Program-made: the position numbers and the translations under genes
DNA from: Verrucomicrobiota bacterium
GTDB taxonomy: Bacteria > Verrucomicrobiota > Verrucomicrobiia > Limisphaerales > UBA9464
Direction of reading: 5' to 3'
Length of the DNA stretch: 10,602 nt
Assembly (NCBI GenBank): GCA_947464705.1
Contig: CANHYD010000056.1
Location: forward strand, 1 to 10,602
Notes under the pieces: model-generated
Told to the model about the DNA's origin: nothing
What the model saw: only the letters and a program-made list of their open reading frames with translations
The model's database searches: none
Part shown: positions 1-7,050 of the stretch, piece by piece
Layout of the letters: each line of letters starts with the position of its first letter
Numbering within the stretch: the first letter of the stretch is position 1

Positions 1-1688
1 ATGCAGAATTTATCGAACTCCTCTCCCGCTCGGGAAATCCCGACCACCGCGCCCGGGCCGCCCGCGTCACCGGGCACTGGGCCAGTCGCCTGAAGGCTCC
101 TCTGGAAGTGCTGACACGCCTGGCTGCCGACACCGAAGCCACCGTGCGTCTGGAAGCCGTGGTCGCCTGCGCCTACGTGCCCGACGCCCGGGCCGTCGAA
201 GTTGCGTCCATCGCCATGGAGAACGCCACGGGTCAGGCGGAAGATGCCCCGGTGGCTTATGCCTTCACCCAATGCGTCCACGCGCTCAAACCCCTGTGGA
301 AAAAACCCTATGCGCAAGGAGCCCTGAGCTTCGGCAATAACCAGCGCCGACGCGACGCGTTCGCCCGTGCTGATCGCAGCGCCGACACCGTGGACGAGGC
401 CGCCAACCGATTGCGCCGCATCCAAGAAGTCGCGCTGCCAGCCGACACCCAGGCTTCGCTGGTGGAGGTTGTGCTGGCTGCCGCCCGAACTCAGGACATT
501 CCGCTACTCCTGGCACCTCGGACCTATACGGTCGGAGCGGCCCATGATACCGGAGCCCACGCCCGGGCCTTGCTTCAGTTGGACACGCTGGGGCGGAATC
601 TCGGACTCAAGCCCACCCAAGACGTGGGCCCGGCCCTGGGCGCGCTTATGTCTGCGGCCGATCCCGCGATTCAGTCTGCGGCGGCCCGGTTGATCGGTCG
701 CTGGCAGATCCGTTCGTTGGAATCCGAAGTGATCCGGCTTTTGGAGAACCAAGACACCCCCGAGGCAGTGCGAGCTGGCGCGATGGCCGGTTTGGGCCTG
801 TTCCCGGCTGCCGAACACACGAGCCGCATCCTCCGCGCCGCCGGTCCGGAGGCATCCACTCTCCTGAAGACCGTTGCCGCTTCGACACTGGCGGCCAGAG
901 ATCTGCAGGCTGCCTGCCGCCTGGCAGCCGAGGTCTTGGCCCAGGCCTCCAACGCCGCCACGCTGGAGACCGCAGTGGCCCCGATCCTGCGCCAACCCGG
1001 CGGCGACAGCGCTCTGGCTAAGGCCCTTCAAACAGTCGCACCACATCGAGAGACAGCCCTGGCTCTGGCCGGCTTTCTGGCCCAGGCAGGGCGACAGGTG
1101 CCCGAACTCGCCTCGGTCTTGGGACCGGTGCTGGGTCGAGCGGCCGGAAGCCAGAACCTCACCGAGCGGTTGGCCTCGCCAACTGCTCGCCAAGAATTTC
1201 TGAAGACCGTCGGTACCTTGGGCGATGCGCGGCGCGGGGCCACGGTTTTTGCACGGGCCGACCTGGGTTGTACCTCGTGCCACGGCGTGGGGGCCTCACA
1301 ACCGGGCCTCGGCCCCGACCTCGGGTCTCTGGGCACCTCCCAGACCCCCGACTTCATCCTGCGCGCCATCTTGGAACCCCAGATCGAGGTGAAGGAGGGT
1401 TTCATGTCTTGGCACCTCACCCTGAACAACGGCGAGGAGGTCCAGGGCCGCATCGAAAGCACTTCGCCCCAGGAGATCGTCCTGCTGGAGGCCGCCTCCC
1501 GCCGGCCGCTGCGATTGGCCCGCTCGGAAATCCAATCACAAACCCAAGCCGGCTCCATCATGCCGGCTGGCCTGGTAGACAGTCTCACCGAGGGCGACTT
1601 CCGAGACCTGCTTCGCTATCTTTCCGGCCTGGGCCGCCGGGATGGATCCGATCGGGCGGCCGCTGAAACCGACGGTCCAGAACGTTGA
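1..1688 (+). CDS. PVC-type HEAT-repeat protein with C-terminal CxxCH heme-binding domain (3' part only)
   Basis: The reading frame is open from the left edge (first whole codon at base 3), so this is the last 561 residues of a longer protein. Residues 1 to about 390 are Ala/Leu-rich paired helices of HEAT-repeat type, with no obvious transmembrane segment. The C-terminal part matches the heme-binding module common in Planctomycetes and Verrucomicrobia: RRGATVFAR, then CTSCH (first Cys at residue 423, base 1269), GLGPDLGSLG, a predicted beta-rich stretch, and SIMPAGLVDSLT. The Met of that last motif (residue 520, base 1560) is the likely distal heme ligand, and DLLRYLSGL follows. Full-length relatives usually carry an N-terminal membrane-bound dehydrogenase-like (beta-propeller) domain and are exported. 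That part lies outside the window, so the signal peptide and substrate cannot be judged. The likely role is periplasmic electron transfer linked to oxidation of an organic substrate. The family call is firm; the function is inferred. Confidence 0.85.
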   Translation, partial: AEFIELLSRSGNPDHRARAARVTGHWASRLKAPLEVLTRLAADTEATVRLEAVVACAYVPDARAVEVASIAMENATGQAEDAPVAYAFTQCVHALKPLWKKPYAQGALSFGNNQRRRDAFARADRSADTVDEAANRLRRIQEVALPADTQASLVEVVLAAARTQDIPLLLAPRTYTVGAAHDTGAHARALLQLDTLGRNLGLKPTQDVGPALGALMSAADPAIQSAAARLIGRWQIRSLESEVIRLLENQDTPEAVRAGAMAGLGLFPAAEHTSRILRAAGPEASTLLKTVAASTLAARDLQAACRLAAEVLAQASNAATLETAVAPILRQPGGDSALAKALQTVAPHRETALALAGFLAQAGRQVPELASVLGPVLGRAAGSQNLTERLASPTARQEFLKTVGTLGDARRGATVFARADLGCTSCHGVGASQPGLGPDLGSLGTSQTPDFILRAILEPQIEVKEGFMSWHLTLNNGEEVQGRIESTSPQEIVLLEAASRRPLRLARSEIQSQTQAGSIMPAGLVDSLTEGDFRDLLRYLSGLGRRDGSDRAAAETDGPER

Positions 1689-1771
1689 CGGGAGGGAAGA
1701 CCTTCAAGGAAAGTCGCCTCATCGTGCTCGCCCATCCGCTCATCGACTTTATCACGTCGCCGGAGCCTTCC

Positions 1772-4700
1772 ATGCGAAACCGCCCCCTGGAGGTGTGGGC
1801 CAAGCCGGCGACCTTGGGTGAGCTGTTGGAAGCCTGTACGGCCCTTGATCGATTCCGACGCGACGCCCAGAATTTGTATGAGCGAGTGCGGGCGTTGTTT
1901 TTCTTGTCGGCCCTGCACCGGTTCCACCTCCCGCCCAAACTCAGCGCCGCGGGCGATGCTGGCCTGATCCCGTTCGCGGGCTTCGAGCACCTCCTCAACC
2001 GCCGCTTTGAAGAGGCCATTGACTGCTTCCTGAGCGAACTCAAGACGCAGGGGCCCTCCGATGGCATCGCTTCGGCCCTCGCGGCGGCTTACCACCGCCT
2101 GGCTTTCCAGACCCTGGCCGACCAGGTGCGACGCAGCGTACGGACCGTGCGGGGCAACCAATGGATGTTCCGCATGGGCCATCCGGCCGACCAGCCGCTG
2201 AGACTCCGGCCAGAACTCTTGGAGCGATCTCTGGACGGAGCCTACCCCATTCTCCGCGAGCAGACCCCGGTGCGGATGGATCTCACCCACTCGGCCTGGT
2301 CCGACATCTTCTTCCTGGGCATGGACTACCCCGAGGGGGCCAAGGTGTTGAACATCTCGGTGGACCTCGGTGTCCACGGGCGCGATCCGGTGCCTCGCCC
2401 GCCCGTCAGCGCCTGGCTCCGGGTTCTCGATGAACCCGTGCTCCGGCTGACCTCGGTGGATCTCGGGGCGACAGCCGACATCGCCGCCTTGGGCGAGGTC
2501 TTCGATTTCGCCAAAGACCATCTCGGACTGCTCAAGGCGGCCGTCATCGCCGCAGGAATTGTTCCGCCCGGCATCGAGGGCTCGGGGCAGTCTTTGGCGG
2601 ACTTGTTGGCGCGCATCGTGGGCCCGGGACGCGGCCTGGAGCTGTGCTCCAGCGTCAACGACATCCCCAAGGGTTCCCGGCTGGCGGTCAGCACCAACCT
2701 GCTGGGTTCCCTCATCAGCGTCTGCATGCGTGCGACTGGGCAGGCCGCCTCGTTGACCGGCGCCCTCGAAGAACCCGAGCGACGGCTCGTCCTCGCCCGC
2801 GCTCTGCTGGGCGAGTGGCTCGGCGGTTCCGGGGGTGGCTGGCAAGATTCGGGCGGGGTATGGCCAGGCATCAAACTCATCACCGGTGTGGTGGCCTCCG
2901 AAGGCGACCCCGAATGGGGCATCTCTCGCGGATGCCTCATGCCGACGCACCATGTCTTCAGCCGACAGGAGATTCCCGAGTCCTCCCGACGGGCCCTGAT
3001 GGACTCCCTGGTGGTGGTGCACGGCGGCATGGCCCAGAACGTAGGGCCCATTCTGGAGATGGTGACCGAGAAGTACCTCCTGCGCTCGGCAGCCGAGTGG
3101 GCTGGGAGGCAAGAGGCGCTCGGGGTGTTGGACGAAATCATTGATGCGCTCCAGCGCGGAGATATTCGTGCAGTCGGCCAAGCCACCACGCGCAATTTTC
3201 GCCAGCCCCTGCAGGCCATCATTCCCTGGGCCTCCAACCACTTCACCGAGCGTCTGATCCAACAGTGCGAGACCGAGTTCGGTGCCGATTTCTGGGGCTT
3301 CTGGATGCTGGGCGGAATGTCCGGAGGCGGGATGGGCTTTATCTTCGCCCCGGAGCGGAAGGCCGAGGCCCAGAAACGGCTCCAGATCCTGATGCTGGAA
3401 ACCAAACGCAGCCTCTCGGCGGCCCTGCCCTTCGCCATGGATCCGGTGGTCTTTGACTACGCCATCAACGAGCACGGCACCGTGGCCGACTTGCTCTCCG
3501 GCGAGGAGGCGCTGATGCCCCCCAATTACTACGCGCTCACAGTCCCCACCCTGCTGCGCGCCGATCGCCGCTCATTGACCCCGGCCCGCCGCGCTGAACT
3601 CGATCGGGTGGGAGTGGCGGCCCGCACACGACCGGAGCTCGGCGGGATGATCCAAACACTGTTCGATGCCCTCCTGCCTCGCTCCCGAAGCGGCGCCAGC
3701 GAACGCAGCGGACTGCAAGGGTTGCTGGAGGAGAATGGATTCGATCCGGCCCAGCATGAACAAATCCGCTCAGACCTGCGGGAAGGTCGCATCGGTCTTG
3801 CTCAAAACCGCCTCCGTGCCGACAGCCGGATCGAAGACGTCGAAGCCGACGATATCCTCCGTTGGGACACCGCTACGACCCCAGTGCCGCCTGAAGTCCG
3901 CGCTGCCGGCGAGGCTGCATTGCGAGCCGGCGAAGTGGCCGTGGTCACTCTGGCTGCGGGTGCCGGATCGCGATGGACCGGAGGAGCCGGCACCTGCAAG
4001 GCCTTGCACCCCTTCGCCAAGTTCGCCGGCCGGCACCGGACGTTCATCGAAACCCACCTCGCCAAGTCCCGGCGCTCCGGGCGGCTGGCGGGCCACGCTC
4101 TGCCTCATCTCTTCACCACGAGCTACCTGACCCACGAGCCCACCCATCGCTTCCTCCGGCAAGTCGATGGCTATGGCTACCCGGGGCCGCTCATTTTGTC
4201 ACCGGGCCGCAGCGTGGGCCTGCGACTCATCCCGACCGAACGCGATCTTCGCTTCGCCTGGGAAGAAATGCCCCAGCAGGTGCTGGATGTTCAGCAGCAG
4301 AAGGTCCGCGACAGTCTCCGGGCCGCACTCATCGGCTGGGCTCGGGCTGCCGGAGAGACCGGCGATTACACCGACAACGTACCGCTGCAATGCCTGCATC
4401 CGGTGGGGCATTTTTTCGAAGTTCCCAATTTATTCCGCAATGGCGTGCTGGCCGGACTCTTGGGTGAACGCCCCCAGCTCAAGTATTTGATGCTCCACAA
4501 CATCGATACCCTCGGGGCCTCAGTGGATCCGACCTTGTTGGGGCAGCATGTGCTCAGTGGGGCTTGCCTCACGTTCGAAGTGATCGGGCGACGGCTGGAA
4601 GACCGGGGCGGCGGTCTTGCTCGAGTCCATAGCCGCCCGCGACTGGTCGAAGGGCTGGCAATGCCGCGGGAGGAAGATGAATTCCGACTGCGCTTCTACA

Positions 4701-5065
4701 ATTCCATGACGACCTGGATCCATCTGGACCGGTTGCTGGAAGCCTTCGGACTCACGCGGGAAGACATCCTTTCCCAGAACGAGCCCAAGATCGCCGCCGC
4801 CATCCGCGCCATGGCCAGTCGGCTACCGACGTATGTCACGATCAAGGACGTGAAGAAGCGTTGGGGGCACGGCCAGGAAGATGTCTTTCCGGTCGCCCAA
4901 TTCGAAAAGCTCTGGAGCGACTTGAGTTCCTTGGCCGAGATCGACACCCGTTTCGTGGTGGTGCCCCGGATTCGGGGTCAGCAGCTCAAGGACCCCGCAC
5001 AGCTCGATGGCTGGCTGCGCGACGGTTCCGCTGCGGCGGTGTCCGCTCTCTGCGATTGGGAATAA
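1772..5065 (+). CDS. Fused GHMP-type sugar kinase and UDPGP-type sugar-1-phosphate nucleotidyltransferase
   Basis: This is a 1097-residue cytosolic protein with no signal peptide or membrane helix visible. Residues 1-160 are a helical N-terminal region of unknown role. Residues about 165-595 resemble the GHMP kinase half of L-fucokinase-like enzymes: PVRMDL (166-171) with SDIFFLG and KVLNISVDLG, GGGWQD (354-359) followed by GGVWPGIKLITG, and GGMSGGGMGF (514-523). The ATP loop is degenerate: PKGSRLAVST (299-308) where GHMP kinases have a PxGSGLGSS-type sequence. Residues about 718-1090 resemble UDPGP-family pyrophosphorylases: LAAGAGSRW (727-735) with Lys743 as the probable triphosphate contact, TTSYLTHEPT, HPVGH (876-880), HNIDTLGASVD (from 909), and FYNSMTTWIHL with Asn977. 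The expected overall reaction is sugar to sugar-1-phosphate to NDP-sugar; sugar and nucleotide cannot be told from sequence. ATG 1772 is chosen because GGAG lies about 6 bases upstream; a TTG at 1685, overlapping the previous stop, would add 29 residues. An alternative annotation is UTP--glucose-1-phosphate uridylyltransferase. Confidence 0.75.
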   Translation: MRNRPLEVWAKPATLGELLEACTALDRFRRDAQNLYERVRALFFLSALHRFHLPPKLSAAGDAGLIPFAGFEHLLNRRFEEAIDCFLSELKTQGPSDGIASALAAAYHRLAFQTLADQVRRSVRTVRGNQWMFRMGHPADQPLRLRPELLERSLDGAYPILREQTPVRMDLTHSAWSDIFFLGMDYPEGAKVLNISVDLGVHGRDPVPRPPVSAWLRVLDEPVLRLTSVDLGATADIAALGEVFDFAKDHLGLLKAAVIAAGIVPPGIEGSGQSLADLLARIVGPGRGLELCSSVNDIPKGSRLAVSTNLLGSLISVCMRATGQAASLTGALEEPERRLVLARALLGEWLGGSGGGWQDSGGVWPGIKLITGVVASEGDPEWGISRGCLMPTHHVFSRQEIPESSRRALMDSLVVVHGGMAQNVGPILEMVTEKYLLRSAAEWAGRQEALGVLDEIIDALQRGDIRAVGQATTRNFRQPLQAIIPWASNHFTERLIQQCETEFGADFWGFWMLGGMSGGGMGFIFAPERKAEAQKRLQILMLETKRSLSAALPFAMDPVVFDYAINEHGTVADLLSGEEALMPPNYYALTVPTLLRADRRSLTPARRAELDRVGVAARTRPELGGMIQTLFDALLPRSRSGASERSGLQGLLEENGFDPAQHEQIRSDLREGRIGLAQNRLRADSRIEDVEADDILRWDTATTPVPPEVRAAGEAALRAGEVAVVTLAAGAGSRWTGGAGTCKALHPFAKFAGRHRTFIETHLAKSRRSGRLAGHALPHLFTTSYLTHEPTHRFLRQVDGYGYPGPLILSPGRSVGLRLIPTERDLRFAWEEMPQQVLDVQQQKVRDSLRAALIGWARAAGETGDYTDNVPLQCLHPVGHFFEVPNLFRNGVLAGLLGERPQLKYLMLHNIDTLGASVDPTLLGQHVLSGACLTFEVIGRRLEDRGGGLARVHSRPRLVEGLAMPREEDEFRLRFYNSMTTWIHLDRLLEAFGLTREDILSQNEPKIAAAIRAMASRLPTYVTIKDVKKRWGHGQEDVFPVAQFEKLWSDLSSLAEIDTRFVVVPRIRGQQLKDPAQLDGWLRDGSAAAVSALCDWE

Positions 5066-5268
5066 ATCGGTGCCTCGGTCGGCCCGCGATCAAACCAGAG
5101 CCCCGTTATGAAGATGGCCCGTCCCCCGGCGTGACGGGAACCGGGGCCAGAAAGCAAACGCCCGTTCCGCAGAATGCAGAACGGGCGTTCGTCCGATTTA
5201 AATGGAGAGGCTCAGACCGAAAACCCAGGGCACCCGTGGCCTTGGCTCAAGCGCGCCTCAGAGGCGCC
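5066..5268. other. Convergent intergenic region with hairpins
   Basis: No credible gene lies between the stop of the kinase/nucleotidyltransferase gene and the efp stop. The region holds the efp terminator hairpin (5157-5189) and part of the hairpin around the efp stop (5250-5279). It also has a weaker 6-bp stem, CCCGTC at 5118-5123 with GACGGG at 5133-5138. GCCCCG at 5100-5105 could pair with CGGGGC at 5142-5147 around that stem. This nested structure lies about 40-80 bases after the plus-strand stop and could end the upstream transcript, but no T-run follows it, so that role is only a possibility. Confidence 0.5.
5157..5189 (-). terminator. Intrinsic terminator hairpin downstream of efp
   Basis: A perfect 11-bp inverted repeat, AACGCCCGTTC (5157-5167) and GAACGGGCGTT (5179-5189), encloses an 11-base loop that could itself pair GCA with TGC. 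Read along the efp transcript, the stem is followed by a moderately T-rich run (TTTGCTTTCT counting the last stem bases), about 80 bases past the efp stop. On the plus strand the stem is followed by TCGTCCGATTTA, a poorer tract, so it may work weakly in both directions. Confidence 0.7.
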
Positions 5269-5279
5269 TCAGGCGCGCT
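5250..5279 (-). repeat. GC-rich inverted repeat spanning the efp stop codon
   Basis: AGCGCGCCT at 5250-5258 and AGGCGCGCT at 5271-5279 form a perfect 9-bp inverted repeat. The spacer contains a second perfect palindrome, GAGGCGCCTC (5261-5270). The structure covers the last three efp codons and the TGA stop. It could add stability to the 3' end of the efp mRNA or act as a first termination hairpin. No T-run follows, so its function is unknown. Confidence 0.5.
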
Positions 5280-5829
5280 CCATGTACTTGCCCGTGCGCG
5301 TGTCCACCTTGATCTTTTCGCCGGTCTTGATGAAGAGGGGGGCGTTGATCTCGACGCCGGTCTCCAGCGTCACCGTCTTCTGGACATTGTTGGCGCTGTC
5401 GCCCTTGAGGCCTTCCGGAGCATTGGCCACGGTCAGGATAACGCTCGACGGCAATTCCAGGATGACGGCCTTCTCCTCGACGAAGGTCATCGTCACCAGA
5501 CTGTTTTCGGTGAGGAAATTCTTGGCATCGCCCACGAATTCAGGAGTCACGGTGACCTCTTCGTAATTCTCGGGATTCACGAACACATAGTCGTCGCCGG
5601 ACTTGTAGCTGAACTCCATCTTGTAGGTCATCAGGGGGACCGTCTCGATCTTCTCAGCCGAACTGAAGCGCACGTCCATGCTCTTGCCGGTGCGGATGCT
5701 GCGCAAGATGGCCTGCACAAAGGCTCGCAGGTTGCCGGGGGTCCGGTGGGTGACCTCGAGGACGACGCAGACGTCGGAGTTGTACTGGATGGCCTGACCC
5801 TTGCGGAGTTCGTTCGCGTTGACTGACAT
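5269..5829 (-). CDS. efp: Translation elongation factor P
   Basis: The product is a 186-residue EF-P, full length for the family. It acts at the ribosomal E site to relieve stalling on consecutive prolines. The N-terminal KOW-like domain (about 1-63) opens MSVNANELRKGQAI and carries the tip loop. The first OB domain follows with MEFSYKSGDDYVFVNPENYEE, and the C-terminal OB domain holds the family signature region (GDSANNVQKTVTLETG, then PLFIKTGEKIKV). The tip loop reads PGNLRAF at residues 31-37, where E. coli EF-P has PGKGQAF with the beta-lysylated Lys34. The aligned residue here is Asn33, with Arg35 the nearest basic side chain. No modification gene (epmA, epmB, earP) is nearby. The start is ATG at 5829; no Shine-Dalgarno-like sequence precedes it, only an AT-rich leader (CATTTTCAATTT). 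The gene stands alone and is divergent from purS. Confidence 0.96.
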   Translation of the reverse strand: MSVNANELRKGQAIQYNSDVCVVLEVTHRTPGNLRAFVQAILRSIRTGKSMDVRFSSAEKIETVPLMTYKMEFSYKSGDDYVFVNPENYEEVTVTPEFVGDAKNFLTENSLVTMTFVEEKAVILELPSSVILTVANAPEGLKGDSANNVQKTVTLETGVEINAPLFIKTGEKIKVDTRTGKYMERA

Positions 5830-6030
5830 AAATTGAAAATGGGTGTTCCGCAGAGTGATTCAGCGGAAAGAATTGAGACCCTAACGGCCTGAGAATCGCT
5901 GGCAAGCGTCCAATTCCAGCCGGGCCGGACGGAGACAGTTCCGAACCTCCCAGAAATCTGCTTCACCTCCATCCGGATGCTGCCTCATTCTCTGTCTTCC
6001 CCCGGGGTTCCCGGTGGGGTTCCCGCCGCC
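5830..6030. other. Divergent intergenic region between efp and purS
   Basis: These 201 bases carry no credible gene and must contain start signals for efp (minus) and purS (plus). A weak efp promoter candidate lies at 5878-5905. Just upstream of purS there is a 9-base direct repeat, GGGGTTCCC at 6004-6012 and 6016-6024. I see no purine riboswitch-like fold that I could defend and no clear PurR operator palindrome. Confidence 0.5.
5878..5905 (-). promoter_or_regulatory. Candidate efp promoter
   Basis: On the minus strand, TTGCCA (5905-5900; five of six bases of the sigma-70 -35 consensus) is separated by 16 bases from TAGGGT (5883-5878; three of six for -10). This would place the transcript start near 5871 and give a leader of roughly 40 bases. 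The -10 match is poor, so this is a weak prediction. I saw no convincing plus-strand promoter for purS in 5830-6030. Confidence 0.25.
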
Positions 6031-6276
6031 ATGAAAGCCAAGCTCGTCATCACCCCGAAAAAGGCCGTCCTCGATCCGCAGGGCAAGACCGTCGCCAACG
6101 CCCTCGAACACATGGGATACGCCGGAGTCACCGGCGTCCGCGTGGGCAAGTACATCGAGATCGACTTGGCTCCGGGCACTTCGGCCGCCGCCGCCGACAA
6201 AGCACTCAACGAGGCAGCTCTGCGTTTCCTGAGCAACCCGGTGATCGAAGATTACCGTCTGGAGATCGTGGAATGA
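6031..6276 (+). CDS. purS: Phosphoribosylformylglycinamidine synthase subunit PurS
   Basis: An 81-residue protein, the usual PurS length. PurS is the small structural subunit that bridges PurQ and small-type PurL in the FGAM synthase complex of purine biosynthesis. The pattern is characteristic: beta-strand MKAKLVITPK, then VLDPQGKTVANALEHMGY, VRVGKYIEIDL, a helix, and NPVIEDYRLEIVE at the end. ATG 6031 is chosen because the protein then begins exactly where PurS proteins begin. An in-frame ATG at 5977 would add 18 residues rich in Pro, Gly and Ser that do not resemble the family. The ribosome binding site is weak (GGTGGGG about 12 bases upstream). The stop overlaps the purQ start as ATGA. 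Having PurS implies the three-subunit PurSQL form rather than the long single-chain PurL. Confidence 0.95.
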   Translation: MKAKLVITPKKAVLDPQGKTVANALEHMGYAGVTGVRVGKYIEIDLAPGTSAAAADKALNEAALRFLSNPVIEDYRLEIVE

Positions 6277-7010
6277 CGCCCATCCAGGCCATGCGATTTG
6301 CCGTCCTCCAGTTCCCGGCTTCCAACTGCGACCAGGATTGTGTCCACGCTCTCCGCGTGTTGGGTGCCCAGGCGAAGCTGGTCTGGCACAAGGACACTTC
6401 GCTGGGCGAGGTCGATGCCGTGATCGTTCCGGGTGGCTTCAGTTACGGAGACGCACTGCGTTGCGGGGCCATCGCCCGGTTCAGCCCGGTGATGCAGGCC
6501 GTCAGCCGCTTTGCGGACAACGGCGGGTTGGTCTTGGGCATTTGCAATGGCTTCCAGATCCTGTGCGAAGTGGGCCTGTTGCCGGGAGCTCTGATCCGTA
6601 ACCGGGACCTGCGGTTCCATTGCGAGCAAGTCTTTCTGAAGACTGCAAACTTCGAAACCCCCTTCACTTCCGGGATCCGCCGCGACGGTGTTCCCATCCG
6701 CATCCCCATCGCCCACGGCGAAGGGTGCTACTTTGCCGACACGGCCACGCTGGAACGGTTGCAGGCCCAGCGCCAGATCCTCTGGCAATACTGCGACGCC
6801 CACGGTGCACTGACCGAGGCGGCCAATCCCAACGGTTCCGTGCTGAACATCGCCGGAATCTCCAACGAGCGCTTCAACGTGGCCGGTCTCATGCCTCACC
6901 CGGATCGAGCGGTGGAGGGAATCCTCGGCACGGAGGACGGCCGTTCAATCCTGAGCAGTATGATCTCGGCTTTGGAATCGCGACGGGCTTCGGCTGTGGC
7001 CGCGGCCTGA
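6273..7010 (+). CDS. purQ: Phosphoribosylformylglycinamidine synthase subunit PurQ (glutamine amidotransferase)
   Basis: A 245-residue class I glutamine amidotransferase that releases ammonia from glutamine for FGAR-to-FGAM conversion by PurL. Visible motifs are FAVLQFPASNCDQDC near the N-terminus, VPGGFSYGDALRCGAI, the nucleophile elbow GICNGFQ with Cys91, IAHGEGCYF, and GLMPHPDRAVE with His209 and Glu215 completing the catalytic triad. ATG 6273 overlaps the purS stop and has GGAG 8 bases upstream (6261-6264), favouring this start and translational coupling. The ATG at 6291 would give a 239-residue protein starting MRFAVLQFP, which fits the family N-terminus better but has no good ribosome binding site. 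The gene ends 40 bases from the convergent aat stop. purL is not in the window. Confidence 0.95.
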   Translation: MTPIQAMRFAVLQFPASNCDQDCVHALRVLGAQAKLVWHKDTSLGEVDAVIVPGGFSYGDALRCGAIARFSPVMQAVSRFADNGGLVLGICNGFQILCEVGLLPGALIRNRDLRFHCEQVFLKTANFETPFTSGIRRDGVPIRIPIAHGEGCYFADTATLERLQAQRQILWQYCDAHGALTEAANPNGSVLNIAGISNERFNVAGLMPHPDRAVEGILGTEDGRSILSSMISALESRRASAVAAA

Positions 7011-7050
7011 AGGCGAGCAGAAATAGTCGCCGCAGACTGCAGGTCCAGCG

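Noticed and set aside
1685..1771. TTG start giving a four-base overlap with the heme-protein stop
   Set aside because: No ribosome binding site precedes the TTG, while ATG 1772 has GGAG about 6 bases upstream. The longer start is not excluded; homologue N-termini would decide.
1616..3475. Long open frame (619 codons) on the minus strand
   Set aside because: It lies antisense to the kinase/nucleotidyltransferase gene, whose motifs are clear. Its translation has no recognisable domain, and long antisense frames are expected in GC-rich coding DNA.
4861..5826. 321-codon plus-strand frame
   Set aside because: It runs through the end of the kinase/nucleotidyltransferase gene, a terminator hairpin and the antisense of efp; efp is unmistakable on the other strand.
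5977..6030. Upstream ATG extending purS by 18 residues
   Set aside because: The extra Pro/Gly/Ser-rich residues do not resemble PurS, and ATG 6031 gives the normal family start and length.
7011..7050. Terminator between the convergent purQ and aat genes
   Set aside because: Only a 5-bp stem (GGCGA 7012-7016 with TCGCC 7027-7031) and no T-run on either strand; too weak to call.
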